Source: Clostridiales bacterium (GTDB taxonomy: Bacteria; Bacillota; Clostridia; Christensenellales; Aristaeellaceae). From it: 64,000 bases of DNA. The DNA lies in assembly GCA_024684375.1 (NCBI GenBank), contig JAIKWZ010000033.1, positions 1 through 64,000 on the forward strand, read 5' to 3'. The notes under the pieces are model-generated. The model was not told where the DNA came from, ran no database searches, and saw nothing but the letters and a program-made list of their open reading frames with translations. Within the stretch, counting starts at the first letter, position 1. Each line of letters opens with the position of its first letter. The translations under genes and the position numbers were made by a program. This document shows, one piece after another, positions 1-6,934 of the stretch.

Positions 1-241
1 ATCCGTCAACGCCGCCATGAAGGCCGCCAGCAATGAGTCCTTCGGCTACACCACCGAGAAGCTCGTTTCCAGCGACATCATCGGCATGACCTACGGCTCC
101 CTGTTCGATGCCAACCAGACCATGGTCATCAAGATCGACGAAGACACCTATCAGGTGCAGGTCGTGTCTTGGTACGACAACGAAAACAGCTACACCTCTC
201 AGATGGTTAGGACCATCAAGTACTTCGCTGAACTGAAGTAA
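1..241 (+). CDS. gap: Type I glyceraldehyde-3-phosphate dehydrogenase, C-terminal part (5' end outside window)
   Basis: Only the last ~80 codons are present; the frame is open at the window edge. The residues are characteristic of the GAPDH C-terminal catalytic domain: [19 protein letters not shown], the [12 protein letters not shown] segment and the closing helix ending YFAELK. The enzyme makes 1,3-bisphosphoglycerate from glyceraldehyde-3-phosphate with NAD in cytosolic glycolysis. A GC-rich hairpin follows the stop. The last 17 codons recur in diverged form at 597-647, which suggests this 3' end once served as an integration site. Confidence 0.93.
   Translation, partial: SVNAAMKAASNESFGYTTEKLVSSDIIGMTYGSLFDANQTMVIKIDEDTYQVQVVSWYDNENSYTSQMVRTIKYFAELK
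191..241 (+). repeat. gap 3'-end repeat, copy 1 (inside intact gene)
   Basis: The last 17 codons including the stop of gap. It matches 597-647 at 43 of 51 positions by manual alignment. Seven of the eight differences are synonymous; one changes Gln to Leu. Together the copies look like the two ends of an integration at the 3' end of a gene. Confidence 0.8.
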
Positions 242-250
242 TCGGATTTA

Positions 251-290
251 TCGGGGTTTTCGGGGCATTCCTCTGAACCCCAAAAACCGA
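251..290 (+). terminator. Hairpin downstream of gap
   Basis: TCGGGGTTTTCGGGG can pair with CCCCAAAAACCGA with a small bulge, just after the gap stop codon. There is no clean T tract behind it, so it may be a weak terminator or an mRNA-stabilising hairpin. Confidence 0.4.
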
Positions 291-364
291 GTTGGTAGGC
301 TTTTCGTTGGAATACTGCCGTAGGCTTACCAAACGTAGCATCGTCAAGGTACGATAAGAGTTGT

Positions 365-410
365 CCCCCACTTTCCAAGCAAATCATGTGAAGAAAGTGG
401 GGGGTTTTTC
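365..410 (+). terminator. Intrinsic terminator between gap and the integrase remnant
   Basis: An 11-bp stem, CCCCCACTTTC (365-375) with GAAAGTGGGGG (393-403), followed by G and a TTTTT run. It ends right before the ATG of the integrase fragment at 412. Confidence 0.75.
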
Positions 411-411
411 T

Positions 412-596
412 ATGCTATGGAATGAAGCAATCACAGAGTTCGGATTTGACTGCAAGGTGCGCAAGTTATCTCCAAAGACCATCGACAACTACTCAAAGCA
501 GCTTCGATCAGCAACAGACATATTGAATCATTGCCCGATTCAATTTGGAACCTGAATCTCGAAACGGTAAAAATGGCAGGAACTCCTATCAGGTAG
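412..596 (+). pseudogene. Tyrosine recombinase (integrase) N-terminal remnant
   Basis: From the ATG at 412 the reading frame resembles the N-terminal SAM-like, core-binding domain of tyrosine recombinases: a WNEAITEF start, then CKVRKLSPKTIDNYSKQLR, matching the familiar 'LSPKTI.NY...L' helix. The frame stops at 555 after 47 residues. Moving to the neighbouring frame near 535 gives a plausible continuation (NLNLETVKMAGTPIR) before another stop and the gap-like repeat at 597. No catalytic domain remains, so this is a decayed fragment. The DNA is more AT-rich than its surroundings, consistent with foreign origin. Confidence in 'integrase' rests on one short motif. Confidence 0.6.
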
Positions 597-647
597 TACA
601 CGTCTCTGATGGTCCGCACTATCAAGTACTTTGCTGAGCTGAAGTAA
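597..647 (+). repeat. gap 3'-end repeat, copy 2 (isolated, diverged)
   Basis: This encodes [16 protein letters not shown] and a stop, the end of GAPDH, without the rest of the gene. Nearly all differences from 191-241 are at silent positions, which points to a copy once under protein-level constraint, such as an att-side gene end brought in from another genome, rather than a recent local duplication. Confidence 0.8.
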
Positions 648-663
648 TAACTGACAGCATAAG

Positions 664-705
664 CGGCTCCCTGCTTTGTCACAAAAAAGCAGGGAGCCGT
701 TATTT
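664..705 (+). terminator. Intrinsic terminator after the gap-end repeat
   Basis: A perfect 14-bp stem, CGGCTCCCTGCTTT (664-677) with AAAGCAGGGAGCCG (686-699), followed by TTATTT. It probably terminated the original gap-like transcript and travelled with the second gap 3' end. Confidence 0.75.
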
Positions 706-759
706 CTGCGCTTGTTGTTTATACTTGAATCAAGCATAAAAAGGTTTCCCGATATCGCT

Positions 760-803
760 TTATAAAACGAACGCCCGGAACAAATGAATTTCCGGGCGTT
801 CGT
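760..803 (-). terminator. Terminator of the GH3 gene
   Basis: A perfect 14-bp stem (767-780 with 790-803, ACGAACGCCCGGAA and complement). Read on the minus strand it is followed by TTTTATA. It lies just beyond the stop codon of the GH3 gene. Confidence 0.75.
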
Positions 804-819
804 GTCTCTGGTTCTGCTT

Positions 820-3396
820 TTATGCCACCGTGAACGTCCTGCTCTCTATGGGATGCTCGGAGTCGCTGGCAAGTATCAGCCTGAACTCACCTGGCTCGAC
901 GCGCCAGACGAAATCCGTGCCCAGCGTTCGCATGGACCGTGGCGAGACACTAAGGCACACACGCTTGGTCTGCCCGCTTTCCAGCGGGACCTTACTAAAC
1001 GCAGCCAGCGCCATCAGGGGCTTGACCGTGCTCGATACCATATCCCTGATATACACCTGCGGCACCGCAGTGCCTTTCGCTTCTCCCGTATTGGTCACGT
1101 CAAAACACGCGGTGATGCTCTCTCCCGCGCTGATCTTTTCAGCGGACAGCGACAGGTTTGAATACGTAAACTGCGTATAGCCCAAGCCGTATCCGAATGG
1201 GTACAAAGGCAGCCAGTCCATTTCCACATACCTGCGCCCGCCGCCCGGACGCCGCGTGTAATGGCATGGTATCTGGCCGACGGTCTTCGGGAAGCTGATG
1301 GGCAGCCTTCCCGAAGGCGCGTTAAGCCCGAACAGAGTCTCCGCCACGGCGTGACCGCCCTCTTCCCCCGGGAACCATGCTTCCAGTATCGCGGGAATGT
1401 TTTCCTCTTCCCAAACTATCGACGCGGGACGCCCTGTCTCAAGCACCAGTACAACCGGGGTGCCGGTCGCAGCAACGCGCTTTATGAACTCAGTCTGGTT
1501 CCCGGCGAGATCAAGACTGACACGGTCGAAGTTTTCGCCGCTGGTGTCCTGGCTGTCACCGGCGCATATGACCGCCACGTCAGCTCTTTTGGCCAGCTCT
1601 ACAGCGCGGGTAAAGTCCTCTTTTGTACGGTTGTAGCCAAATACCACCCGCGCGCCCCTGCGGTCGTTGGTGAACTCTATCACAATGTCGTAGCTCCTGC
1701 CCTTTACGAACTCGAAGCCCACCGTGCGGTTCGCGTCTTTCTTTTCGCCCCAGCTGTCCAGGATGAGCTTTCCGTCCACATAAAGGCGCATGCTGTCCTG
1801 GGTGTTGAAGCCTATGTAGCCCGCGAAGCTCTCATCCGGCACCACCCTGCCAGTCCAGCGCACGCTGAAGCAGTACGCGTCCACCTCGCTGCACGGCTTT
1901 GAATAGATCCAGTTAAAATCTATGCGCGGATCGGTGCGGGTCATGACCGGAACGCCAGCAAATTCCCTGCCGTTATAATAGCGTCCCGTGAGACCCGGCG
2001 CGCCGTTTTCGTCAAACAGCACCTTGCGCGGGAAGGGTATCGCCGCGTCGCCCAGAAAATTGCAGCCCTCGTCGTAGAGTATTTCGGTATCCTCTGAAAC
2101 GAGCGCCCTTATGCCCTCCAGCAGCGTATCTCCGGTCTGGGCAGGGTCTACATAGTCTCCCAGCATGGGCCTGTTCGCTCCCGGACCCAGCACCGCTATG
2201 GTCTTGATATCCCTGCTCAGGGGCAGCAGATGATCTTCGTTTTTGAGCAGCACTATGCTCTCCCGCGCTATGCTGCGCGACAGCGATCTGTGTTCCGGGC
2301 TGTGTACGCGTTTTTCACTCAGGGCCGTGTCCACATACGGCCTGTCAAACAGTCCCAGCAGGAATTTTACCCTGAGCACTCTCCTGCACGCCTGCTCCAC
2401 GACGGCTCTGTCCAGGCGTCCACTTTCCACCATTTCCTTGATCCCGTTTTGCCATTCGTCGTGAGGAAAATCATATAATTGGAGATCAACGCCCGCCTCA
2501 AGACCCATGGCTATAGCCTCTTTGCGGGTCGGGGCAGTGTAATGGTTGTCGTACAGCCGCGCTACGGCGGTCAGGTCGGAGCGCACGAACCCCCGCATTC
2601 CCCACTGACCCCGCAGCACATCCGTTAAAAGTTCCCGGTCGCTTGCCACAGGTATACCGTCGATGGCGTTATAGGAGCACATGGCGTCAGTGGCGCCCGC
2701 GTCTTTAAAAGCAGCCTCGAATATTGGAAGCGCGTCTGAAAACACCTCGCGCCTTCCCATGGCGCAGGGAGCGCAGTTGAGCCCTCCTACAGGCGCTCCG
2801 TAGCCCGCGTAATGCTTGGGTTCGGAAGCGATGGCGTCGTCGCGGGACAAGTCATCGCCCTGCAGCCCCTTCACGACTTCCCTGGCAAACTCGGCGCCCA
2901 GAAATGTGTCTTCCCCGTAAGTCTCCTCGGTGCGTCCGTAGCGGGGGTCGCGTATCAGATCCATCACGGGGCTGTATGTCTCGTGTATGCCCATTGCGCG
3001 CGTCTCGGTGCCTATGGCGCGGCCCATCCGGTAACCCAGTTCCGGATTGAAAGTTGCCGCCAGTCCTATCTGCTGCGGAAACACCGTCGCGTCAGGGTGG
3101 CCCAATCCATGCAGCGCTTCCTCGCTGAACAGAAACGGAATGCCCAGCCTCGTTTTCTCCAGCGCGTATCTCTGTATCTCGTTTATCTGCTCGGGCCGCA
3201 TACCGCGGGCCTGGATGCTGCCGCAGCTCATGCCCCGAAGCAGCGAATCCAGTTCGGCTATGTCCACCGCCTCGACCCTGCCCTGCTCGTCCCGGCGGGT
3301 GAAGTCATGACTGAAGTATTGGTCCGTCTGCATGATGATCTCTTCCAGCGTCATGCGGGACATGAGTTCGTCTATCCGCGACTCTATGTTAGTCAT
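820..3396 (-). CDS. Glycoside hydrolase family 3 beta-glycosidase with PA14 domain
   Basis: An 858-residue GH3 enzyme of the beta-glucosidase/beta-xylosidase type. The N-terminal (beta/alpha)8 domain has KHYAGYG at ~194-200 and GFVRSDL at ~269-275, where Asp274 is the expected nucleophile. The second alpha/beta sandwich starts near 370 (SIVLLKNEDHLLPL). A PA14 carbohydrate-binding insertion occupies ~450-600 (GLTGRYYNG, then YVDGKLILDSWG), and a fibronectin III-like domain closes the protein. There is no signal peptide, so it probably acts in the cytoplasm on imported oligosaccharides. The start is preceded by an AGGGGG ribosome binding site. It lies 46 nt behind the cation transporter on the same strand with no clear terminator between, so partial read-through is possible. 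Exact sugar specificity cannot be read from sequence. Confidence 0.93.
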   Translation of the reverse strand: MTNIESRIDELMSRMTLEEIIMQTDQYFSHDFTRRDEQGRVEAVDIAELDSLLRGMSCGSIQARGMRPEQINEIQRYALEKTRLGIPFLFSEEALHGLGHPDATVFPQQIGLAATFNPELGYRMGRAIGTETRAMGIHETYSPVMDLIRDPRYGRTEETYGEDTFLGAEFAREVVKGLQGDDLSRDDAIASEPKHYAGYGAPVGGLNCAPCAMGRREVFSDALPIFEAAFKDAGATDAMCSYNAIDGIPVASDRELLTDVLRGQWGMRGFVRSDLTAVARLYDNHYTAPTRKEAIAMGLEAGVDLQLYDFPHDEWQNGIKEMVESGRLDRAVVEQACRRVLRVKFLLGLFDRPYVDTALSEKRVHSPEHRSLSRSIARESIVLLKNEDHLLPLSRDIKTIAVLGPGANRPMLGDYVDPAQTGDTLLEGIRALVSEDTEILYDEGCNFLGDAAIPFPRKVLFDENGAPGLTGRYYNGREFAGVPVMTRTDPRIDFNWIYSKPCSEVDAYCFSVRWTGRVVPDESFAGYIGFNTQDSMRLYVDGKLILDSWGEKKDANRTVGFEFVKGRSYDIVIEFTNDRRGARVVFGYNRTKEDFTRAVELAKRADVAVICAGDSQDTSGENFDRVSLDLAGNQTEFIKRVAATGTPVVLVLETGRPASIVWEEENIPAILEAWFPGEEGGHAVAETLFGLNAPSGRLPISFPKTVGQIPCHYTRRPGGGRRYVEMDWLPLYPFGYGLGYTQFTYSNLSLSAEKISAGESITACFDVTNTGEAKGTAVPQVYIRDMVSSTVKPLMALAAFSKVPLESGQTKRVCLSVSPRSMRTLGTDFVWRVEPGEFRLILASDSEHPIESRTFTVA

Positions 3397-3442
3397 ATTG
3401 CCCCCTGTTAGATTTATAAGAATATGATCCCCTGTTTTGAGC

Positions 3443-4336
3443 TTATTCCGCCGGGTTCACGTGTACCATAATATGCTTGACCTCCGGGAAGTCCGCTTCT
3501 ATCCGGTCGTGCACCCGCTGGGCGATATCGTGTGCCTCACGGAGTGAAAGAGTGCCGTCTGCGGAGATCTCTATGTCGACGTAGATCTTGCGCCCGAATT
3601 CCCGGGTTCGTATCACGTCCACCCCAATTACCCCCCGCTGCCCGGCCGCGCTGTCCCGGATGGCGGTTTCCGTCTGAGCGTCGCAGGCATGGTCGACCAT
3701 GTTGTCAACAGCCTCACGGAAAATGTCAAGCGCCACCTTAAGTATAAACAGGCAAATGACCATGCTTGCGACAGGTTCCAGCACCTTTGCCCCAAGCAGC
3801 GCGCCGCCGATACCTATCAGAGCTCCTATGGACGACAGGGCATCGGAACGGTGGTGCCACGCCTCTGCCTTGAGTGCTCCGGAGCGGATACGTTTGGCGT
3901 TTATCCATGTATACCAGAACATCGCTTCCTTTACGGTTATAGATACGCCTGCAGCGATTAGCGCCAGCAGCCCCGGCGCCGGCGCGGAAAGATACTCGCC
4001 GTGTATGACGGAAGAAAGCGCCTCCCTGCCAATTGAGATACCCGCCGCCGCAAGCAAGCCCGCAAGGATCAGCGAGGCTACGCTTTCCATGCGCTCGTGA
4101 CCGTATGGGTGATCCTTGTCGGACTTTTTGCCCGACATTTTCACGCCCACGATCACTATCAGGCTGCCAAGCACGTCTGAAGAAGAATGGATGGCGTCGC
4201 TTATCATTGCGCCCGATCGACCGAGTACGCCCGCCAGGAACTTGAAAGAGGCCAGGAAGATGTTGATAATTATGCTTACTGTCGATACGCGCGTTGCGGT
4301 AGACTCAAAAGCCGCGTCTTTTGTTTCCGTTCCCAT
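3443..4336 (-). CDS. Cation diffusion facilitator transporter (probable Co/Ni/Zn efflux)
   Basis: A 297-residue CDF protein with about six membrane segments and a cytoplasmic C-terminal domain. The metal-site motifs are visible: HSSSD in TM2 (H50-x3-D54) and HHRSD in TM5, plus DHPYGH after TM2. The C-terminal part (~205-297, ending HIMVHVNPAE) is the dimerisation domain. The family exports divalent metals in exchange for protons. Upstream is a perfect-consensus promoter and a leader that looks like a NiCo riboswitch with a built-in terminator, so cobalt or nickel is the likely substrate and inducer. The start is ATG at 4336. The leader argues for Co/Ni, but the protein alone would also fit Zn or Mn. 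Confidence 0.92.
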   Translation of the reverse strand: MGTETKDAAFESTATRVSTVSIIINIFLASFKFLAGVLGRSGAMISDAIHSSSDVLGSLIVIVGVKMSGKKSDKDHPYGHERMESVASLILAGLLAAAGISIGREALSSVIHGEYLSAPAPGLLALIAAGVSITVKEAMFWYTWINAKRIRSGALKAEAWHHRSDALSSIGALIGIGGALLGAKVLEPVASMVICLFILKVALDIFREAVDNMVDHACDAQTETAIRDSAAGQRGVIGVDVIRTREFGRKIYVDIEISADGTLSLREAHDIAQRVHDRIEADFPEVKHIMVHVNPAE

Positions 4337-4342
4337 TTTATA

Positions 4343-4460
4343 CCCCTGAACTATAAAAAACGCAGGCAGCCGATCATCTGAGTTGTTGCTGTCCTGCGGA
4401 ATAATTCCACTGCCCGAAAGCCCGGGAGCGCTTGATCGCGCCCCTGTTCAGTTAATTCTT
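4343..4460 (-). ncRNA. Putative NiCo (czcD) riboswitch with overlapping terminator
   Basis: Read on the minus strand, the leader contains ACTGAACAGG, then CCCGGGC, then GGACAGCAAC and AGATGATCGGC, which I recognise from the NiCo/czcD riboswitch class. CTGAAC near the 5' end can pair with GTTCAG near 4347-4352 to close a long-range helix. A hairpin (CGCAGGACAGC with GCTGCCTGCG, 4388-4398 and 4361-4370) followed by TTTTTT (4355-4360) forms an intrinsic terminator within the element. Metal binding would be expected to prevent termination and switch on the downstream CDF efflux gene, which is the known context of this class. The call is from memory of the consensus, not a covariance search. Confidence 0.72.
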
Positions 4461-4468
4461 CTGCATAG

Positions 4469-4497
4469 ATTATAAGCTCTCACGTAAATAATGTCAA
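4469..4497 (-). promoter_or_regulatory. Consensus promoter for the riboswitch/CDF transcript
   Basis: TTGACA (4492-4497) and TATAAT (4469-4474) on the minus strand with a 17-bp spacer, a perfect sigma-A match. The transcript would begin just before the riboswitch-like leader. Confidence 0.85.
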
Positions 4498-4557
4498 GCC
4501 GGACGCTCTCAAAACAGTATGCGCTGAAAAAAACCCTCGTCTGAATGAAATTTTATA

Positions 4558-4586
4558 TTGACATTTATCTAATTAGATTTTATAAT
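4558..4586 (+). promoter_or_regulatory. Consensus promoter of the ArsR/DUF2087 operon
   Basis: TTGACA (4558-4563) and TATAAT (4581-4586) with exactly 17 bp between. The spacer contains the palindrome ATCTAATTAGAT, so a repressor bound there would block RNA polymerase. Confidence 0.85.
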
Positions 4587-4609
4587 GATTTTATAGATAT
4601 CTAATTGAT
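4567..4609 (+). promoter_or_regulatory. Operator pair, likely for the ArsR-type repressor
   Basis: Perfect palindrome ATCTAATTAGAT at 4567-4578 inside the promoter spacer, and a near-copy ATCTAATTGAT at 4599-4609 near the expected transcript start. The second starts 32 bp, about three helical turns, after the first, so two dimers could bind the same DNA face. AT-rich palindromes in this position are typical of ArsR-family autoregulation. Which protein binds is inferred from the adjacent repressor gene. Confidence 0.65.
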
Positions 4610-4623
4610 TGGAGGATCAGTAT

Positions 4624-4962
4624 ATGTCCGTACTCGAGAGCTACAACAGCGTTCTGGACGCTAAAGCCGCCGAATTCTGCGAAAAAGCCCAGGCTGCCCG
4701 CGTTCAGGGAGACGAAAGGACCCGCTCCATCTGCCTCATGCAGGCCAGCATGCTTGGAGATATGCTCAAGCAGATCGGCAGGGTCGACCACGAGGCCATC
4801 AGGCCCGGCCTGCTTGAAAAGGAAGCGGTTTTTTTGGAGCAGAATGCAGAGCGGATCCGGCTCACAGGAGATCTTGACGCTGCCGAGCGGGAGAGCATAA
4901 AGGCGCGCACCACCCGTTTCGCTTTGAAAGAGCTGCGCCGTCTGGAGGCGGAAAATGGCTGA
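4624..4962 (+). CDS. Small helical protein encoded with an ArsR-type regulator
   Basis: 112 residues from the ATG at 4624, which follows GGAGG at 4611-4615 (an upstream in-frame TTG at 4609 would precede this RBS). I do not recognise a named family. The protein is predicted to be almost entirely charged amphipathic helix (AKAAEFCEKAQAARVQGDE, LLEKEAVFLEQNAER, ERESIKARTTRFALKELRR), with no membrane segment. It ends inside the start of the next gene (8-nt overlap), so the two are translationally coupled. It may be a partner or modulator of the regulator; this is inference from linkage only. Confidence 0.75.
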   Translation: MSVLESYNSVLDAKAAEFCEKAQAARVQGDERTRSICLMQASMLGDMLKQIGRVDHEAIRPGLLEKEAVFLEQNAERIRLTGDLDAAERESIKARTTRFALKELRRLEAENG

Positions 4963-5530
4963 TTCGCTAACACTGTTCAAGGCCATAGCCGACGATACCC
5001 GCCTGAAGATACTTCGCACGCTGAACGAAAAGGAAATGTACGTGGAACTGCTTGCCCAGCGGCTGCAATTGTCCCCTCCCACGGTTTCTTTCCATCTTAA
5101 AAAGCTCTACTCTGCCGGGCTTATAGACAGCAAAAAAGAACAGTACTACACTGTATATTCCCTGCGCAGACAGGTGTTCGACAAGTCAATCAAGGAACTT
5201 TTGTTCGATTCATCCGGCTCGGACGCGGAAGAGTTGCGTGAGGAAATGTACCGGCGCAAGGTGATAGACACTTTCATGCCGGGCGGATACTGCGAAAGAC
5301 TGCCTGCGCAGCTAAAAAAACGGCTTATCATATACCGCCTTATCTTTGACCGATTCGAACCCGGCGCGAGCTATACGGAAAAGCAGGTCAACAATATCAT
5401 CAGCGCGCTTCACGGCGATTACTGCACCGTCAGGCGGGACATGGTTGACATGGGCTGGTTTACCCGCAAAAACGGGGTTTACACCTGCGAAAGCGCCGCC
5501 TTCCAGGCAGCCGAGGATAACAGCAGATGA
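4955..5530 (+). CDS. ArsR-family HTH regulator with C-terminal DUF2087 domain
   Basis: 191 residues. Residues ~1-80 form a winged-helix ArsR domain (LFKAIADDTRLKILRTL, then LQLSPPTVSFHLKKLYSAGLI as the recognition helix). Residues ~105-185 match DUF2087, a domain often fused to such HTH modules (FMPGGYCERLPAQLKKRLI, then YTEKQVNNII, then DYCTVRRDMVDMGWFTRKNG). There is no obvious CxC metal site in the HTH part, so the signal is unknown. It is translationally coupled to the small gene upstream and probably represses its own promoter through the palindromes at 4567-4609. Confidence 0.88.
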   Translation: MADSLTLFKAIADDTRLKILRTLNEKEMYVELLAQRLQLSPPTVSFHLKKLYSAGLIDSKKEQYYTVYSLRRQVFDKSIKELLFDSSGSDAEELREEMYRRKVIDTFMPGGYCERLPAQLKKRLIIYRLIFDRFEPGASYTEKQVNNIISALHGDYCTVRRDMVDMGWFTRKNGVYTCESAAFQAAEDNSR

Positions 5531-5616
5531 CGCGTATGGATAGTGTACCGTCCTTCCGCGGCGTGCGGCCTCGACGCGCCTTACAGTTTAAGCCGCTTCC
5601 TCTTTTTTCCCGGATA

Positions 5617-5645
5617 TTGCTTTTTGCCTGAGTTTGGTTTATAAT
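5617..5645 (+). promoter_or_regulatory. Promoter of the P-loop/PHP/hydrolase operon
   Basis: TTGCTT (5617-5622) and TATAAT (5640-5645) with a 17-bp spacer, ~36 bp before the next start codon, which has a GGAG ribosome binding site. Confidence 0.7.
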
Positions 5646-5681
5646 GGAAGAGGGAAATCAGAAAGAATGGAGTGATATATC

Positions 5682-6104
5682 ATGATACAGGTTATAGCCG
5701 GAATAAAAGGCAGCGGCAAAACCAAACGGCTCATAGACATCGCCAACGACGCACTCAAAAGCGAGCATGGTCTCGTGGTATTCGTGGACGACGACAAAAG
5801 ATATATGTACGATCTGCGCCATGAGATCCGTTTTGTGGACGCAGGTGAATATCAGGGCGTACGAGGCGCCACCGCGGACGTATTCCTGGGCTTCCTGAGC
5901 GGGATGCTGGCAGTCAATTACGACATAACTTTGGTGTGCGTCGACGCGTTCCTTAAACTTATCAAGTCTACCCCCATCGAGGAAACCGAGGGCTTCTTCT
6001 CCCGTCTTAACGCGCTGAGCGAGCATTCCGGCGTCCGCTTCGTACTGAACGTCAGCTCCGACATCGAGGCGCTGCCCGTGTTCATCAAGCAGTACATCAT
6101 CTGA
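5682..6104 (+). CDS. Small P-loop NTPase of unknown role
   Basis: 140 residues. A Walker A motif GIKGSGKT is at ~7-14 and a hydrophobic strand with an acidic end (ITLVCVDAF, ~88-96) could be Walker B. There is no DNA-binding or membrane domain. Similar short Clostridia ATPases are sometimes annotated as PilT-like, but no pilus genes are nearby. It heads a three-gene unit; the PHP gene starts 7 nt after its stop. Confidence 0.75.
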   Translation: MIQVIAGIKGSGKTKRLIDIANDALKSEHGLVVFVDDDKRYMYDLRHEIRFVDAGEYQGVRGATADVFLGFLSGMLAVNYDITLVCVDAFLKLIKSTPIEETEGFFSRLNALSEHSGVRFVLNVSSDIEALPVFIKQYII

Positions 6105-6111
6105 CCCGCAT

Positions 6112-6933
6112 ATGATATTATCCAACCCGCACACCCACTCTGACTATGTGGACGGCAAAAGCCCTGCCCGTGACAGCGTACTTCAGGCGCTCAGGCTGGG
6201 CTTTGTTTCCCTGGGCTTTTCAGAGCACGCTTACCAGCCTGTTGTGGATCCCGCCTGCGGCCTTGTCAAAGATGTCAGGCAAAAGTATATCGACGAGATC
6301 AACGCCCTCAAAATGGAATACGCTCCCCGTCTGCGCATATGGACCGGACTTGAGATAGACCGGATGTCTCCCGACACCGGTGAGGGGCTTGACTATTTCC
6401 TTGGCGCCAATCATTACCTTACCTCGCCTGACGGTGACTTCGCCGGCGTTGACGGCGACCCGGACAAACTGGAAATGTACGTTAAAACGCATTTCGATTC
6501 CGACTGGATGAGGGCATGCAAGGATTATTTTGACGGGCTGGTGAACTGTGTCCGCTCAAAAAGGCCGAATATAGTCGCGCATTTTGACCTGATCGTAAAG
6601 TACAACCGCAAACGCCGCTGGTTCACCGAAGATGGTGAATTCCTGCGTCTTGGTCGTCAGGCAATGGATGAGATCATTCCAATATGCGATCTTCTTGAAG
6701 TCAACACGGGCGGAATGGCCAGGTCGGCTCAGCCCTGTCCGTATCCTGTTCTGCCTCTGCTTGAATACTGGCGCGGCTTAGGCGGCAGGGTCATGCCTTC
6801 CTCAGACTGTCATTATTCTCCGCTTCTGGACGCGTATTTCCCTCAGGCGGAGGACTACATGCGTCAGGCGGGTTACGAGTGTTATTATATTCTTGGCAGA
6901 AACGACCAGCTGTTTGAAGAAGTGAGGCTTTGA
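6112..6933 (+). CDS. PHP-domain phosphoesterase, histidinol-phosphatase (HisJ) type
   Basis: 273 residues. The PHP metal-ligand motifs are visible: NPHTHSDYVDG at the N-terminus, FSEHAY, GLEID in the middle, IVAHFDLI, and SSDCHY near the end. HisJ-type enzymes remove phosphate from histidinol phosphate in histidine synthesis using a metal cluster in the cytosol. No other his genes are in the window, so the substrate could be another small phosphoester. Start ATG 6112 lies 7 nt after the P-loop gene, and the next gene starts 1 nt after its stop. Confidence 0.85.
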   Translation: MILSNPHTHSDYVDGKSPARDSVLQALRLGFVSLGFSEHAYQPVVDPACGLVKDVRQKYIDEINALKMEYAPRLRIWTGLEIDRMSPDTGEGLDYFLGANHYLTSPDGDFAGVDGDPDKLEMYVKTHFDSDWMRACKDYFDGLVNCVRSKRPNIVAHFDLIVKYNRKRRWFTEDGEFLRLGRQAMDEIIPICDLLEVNTGGMARSAQPCPYPVLPLLEYWRGLGGRVMPSSDCHYSPLLDAYFPQAEDYMRQAGYECYYILGRNDQLFEEVRL

Positions 6934-6934
6934 T

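Noticed and set aside
4609-4623. TTG start for the small gene before the ArsR regulator
   Set aside because: It lies before the GGAGG that serves ATG 4624.
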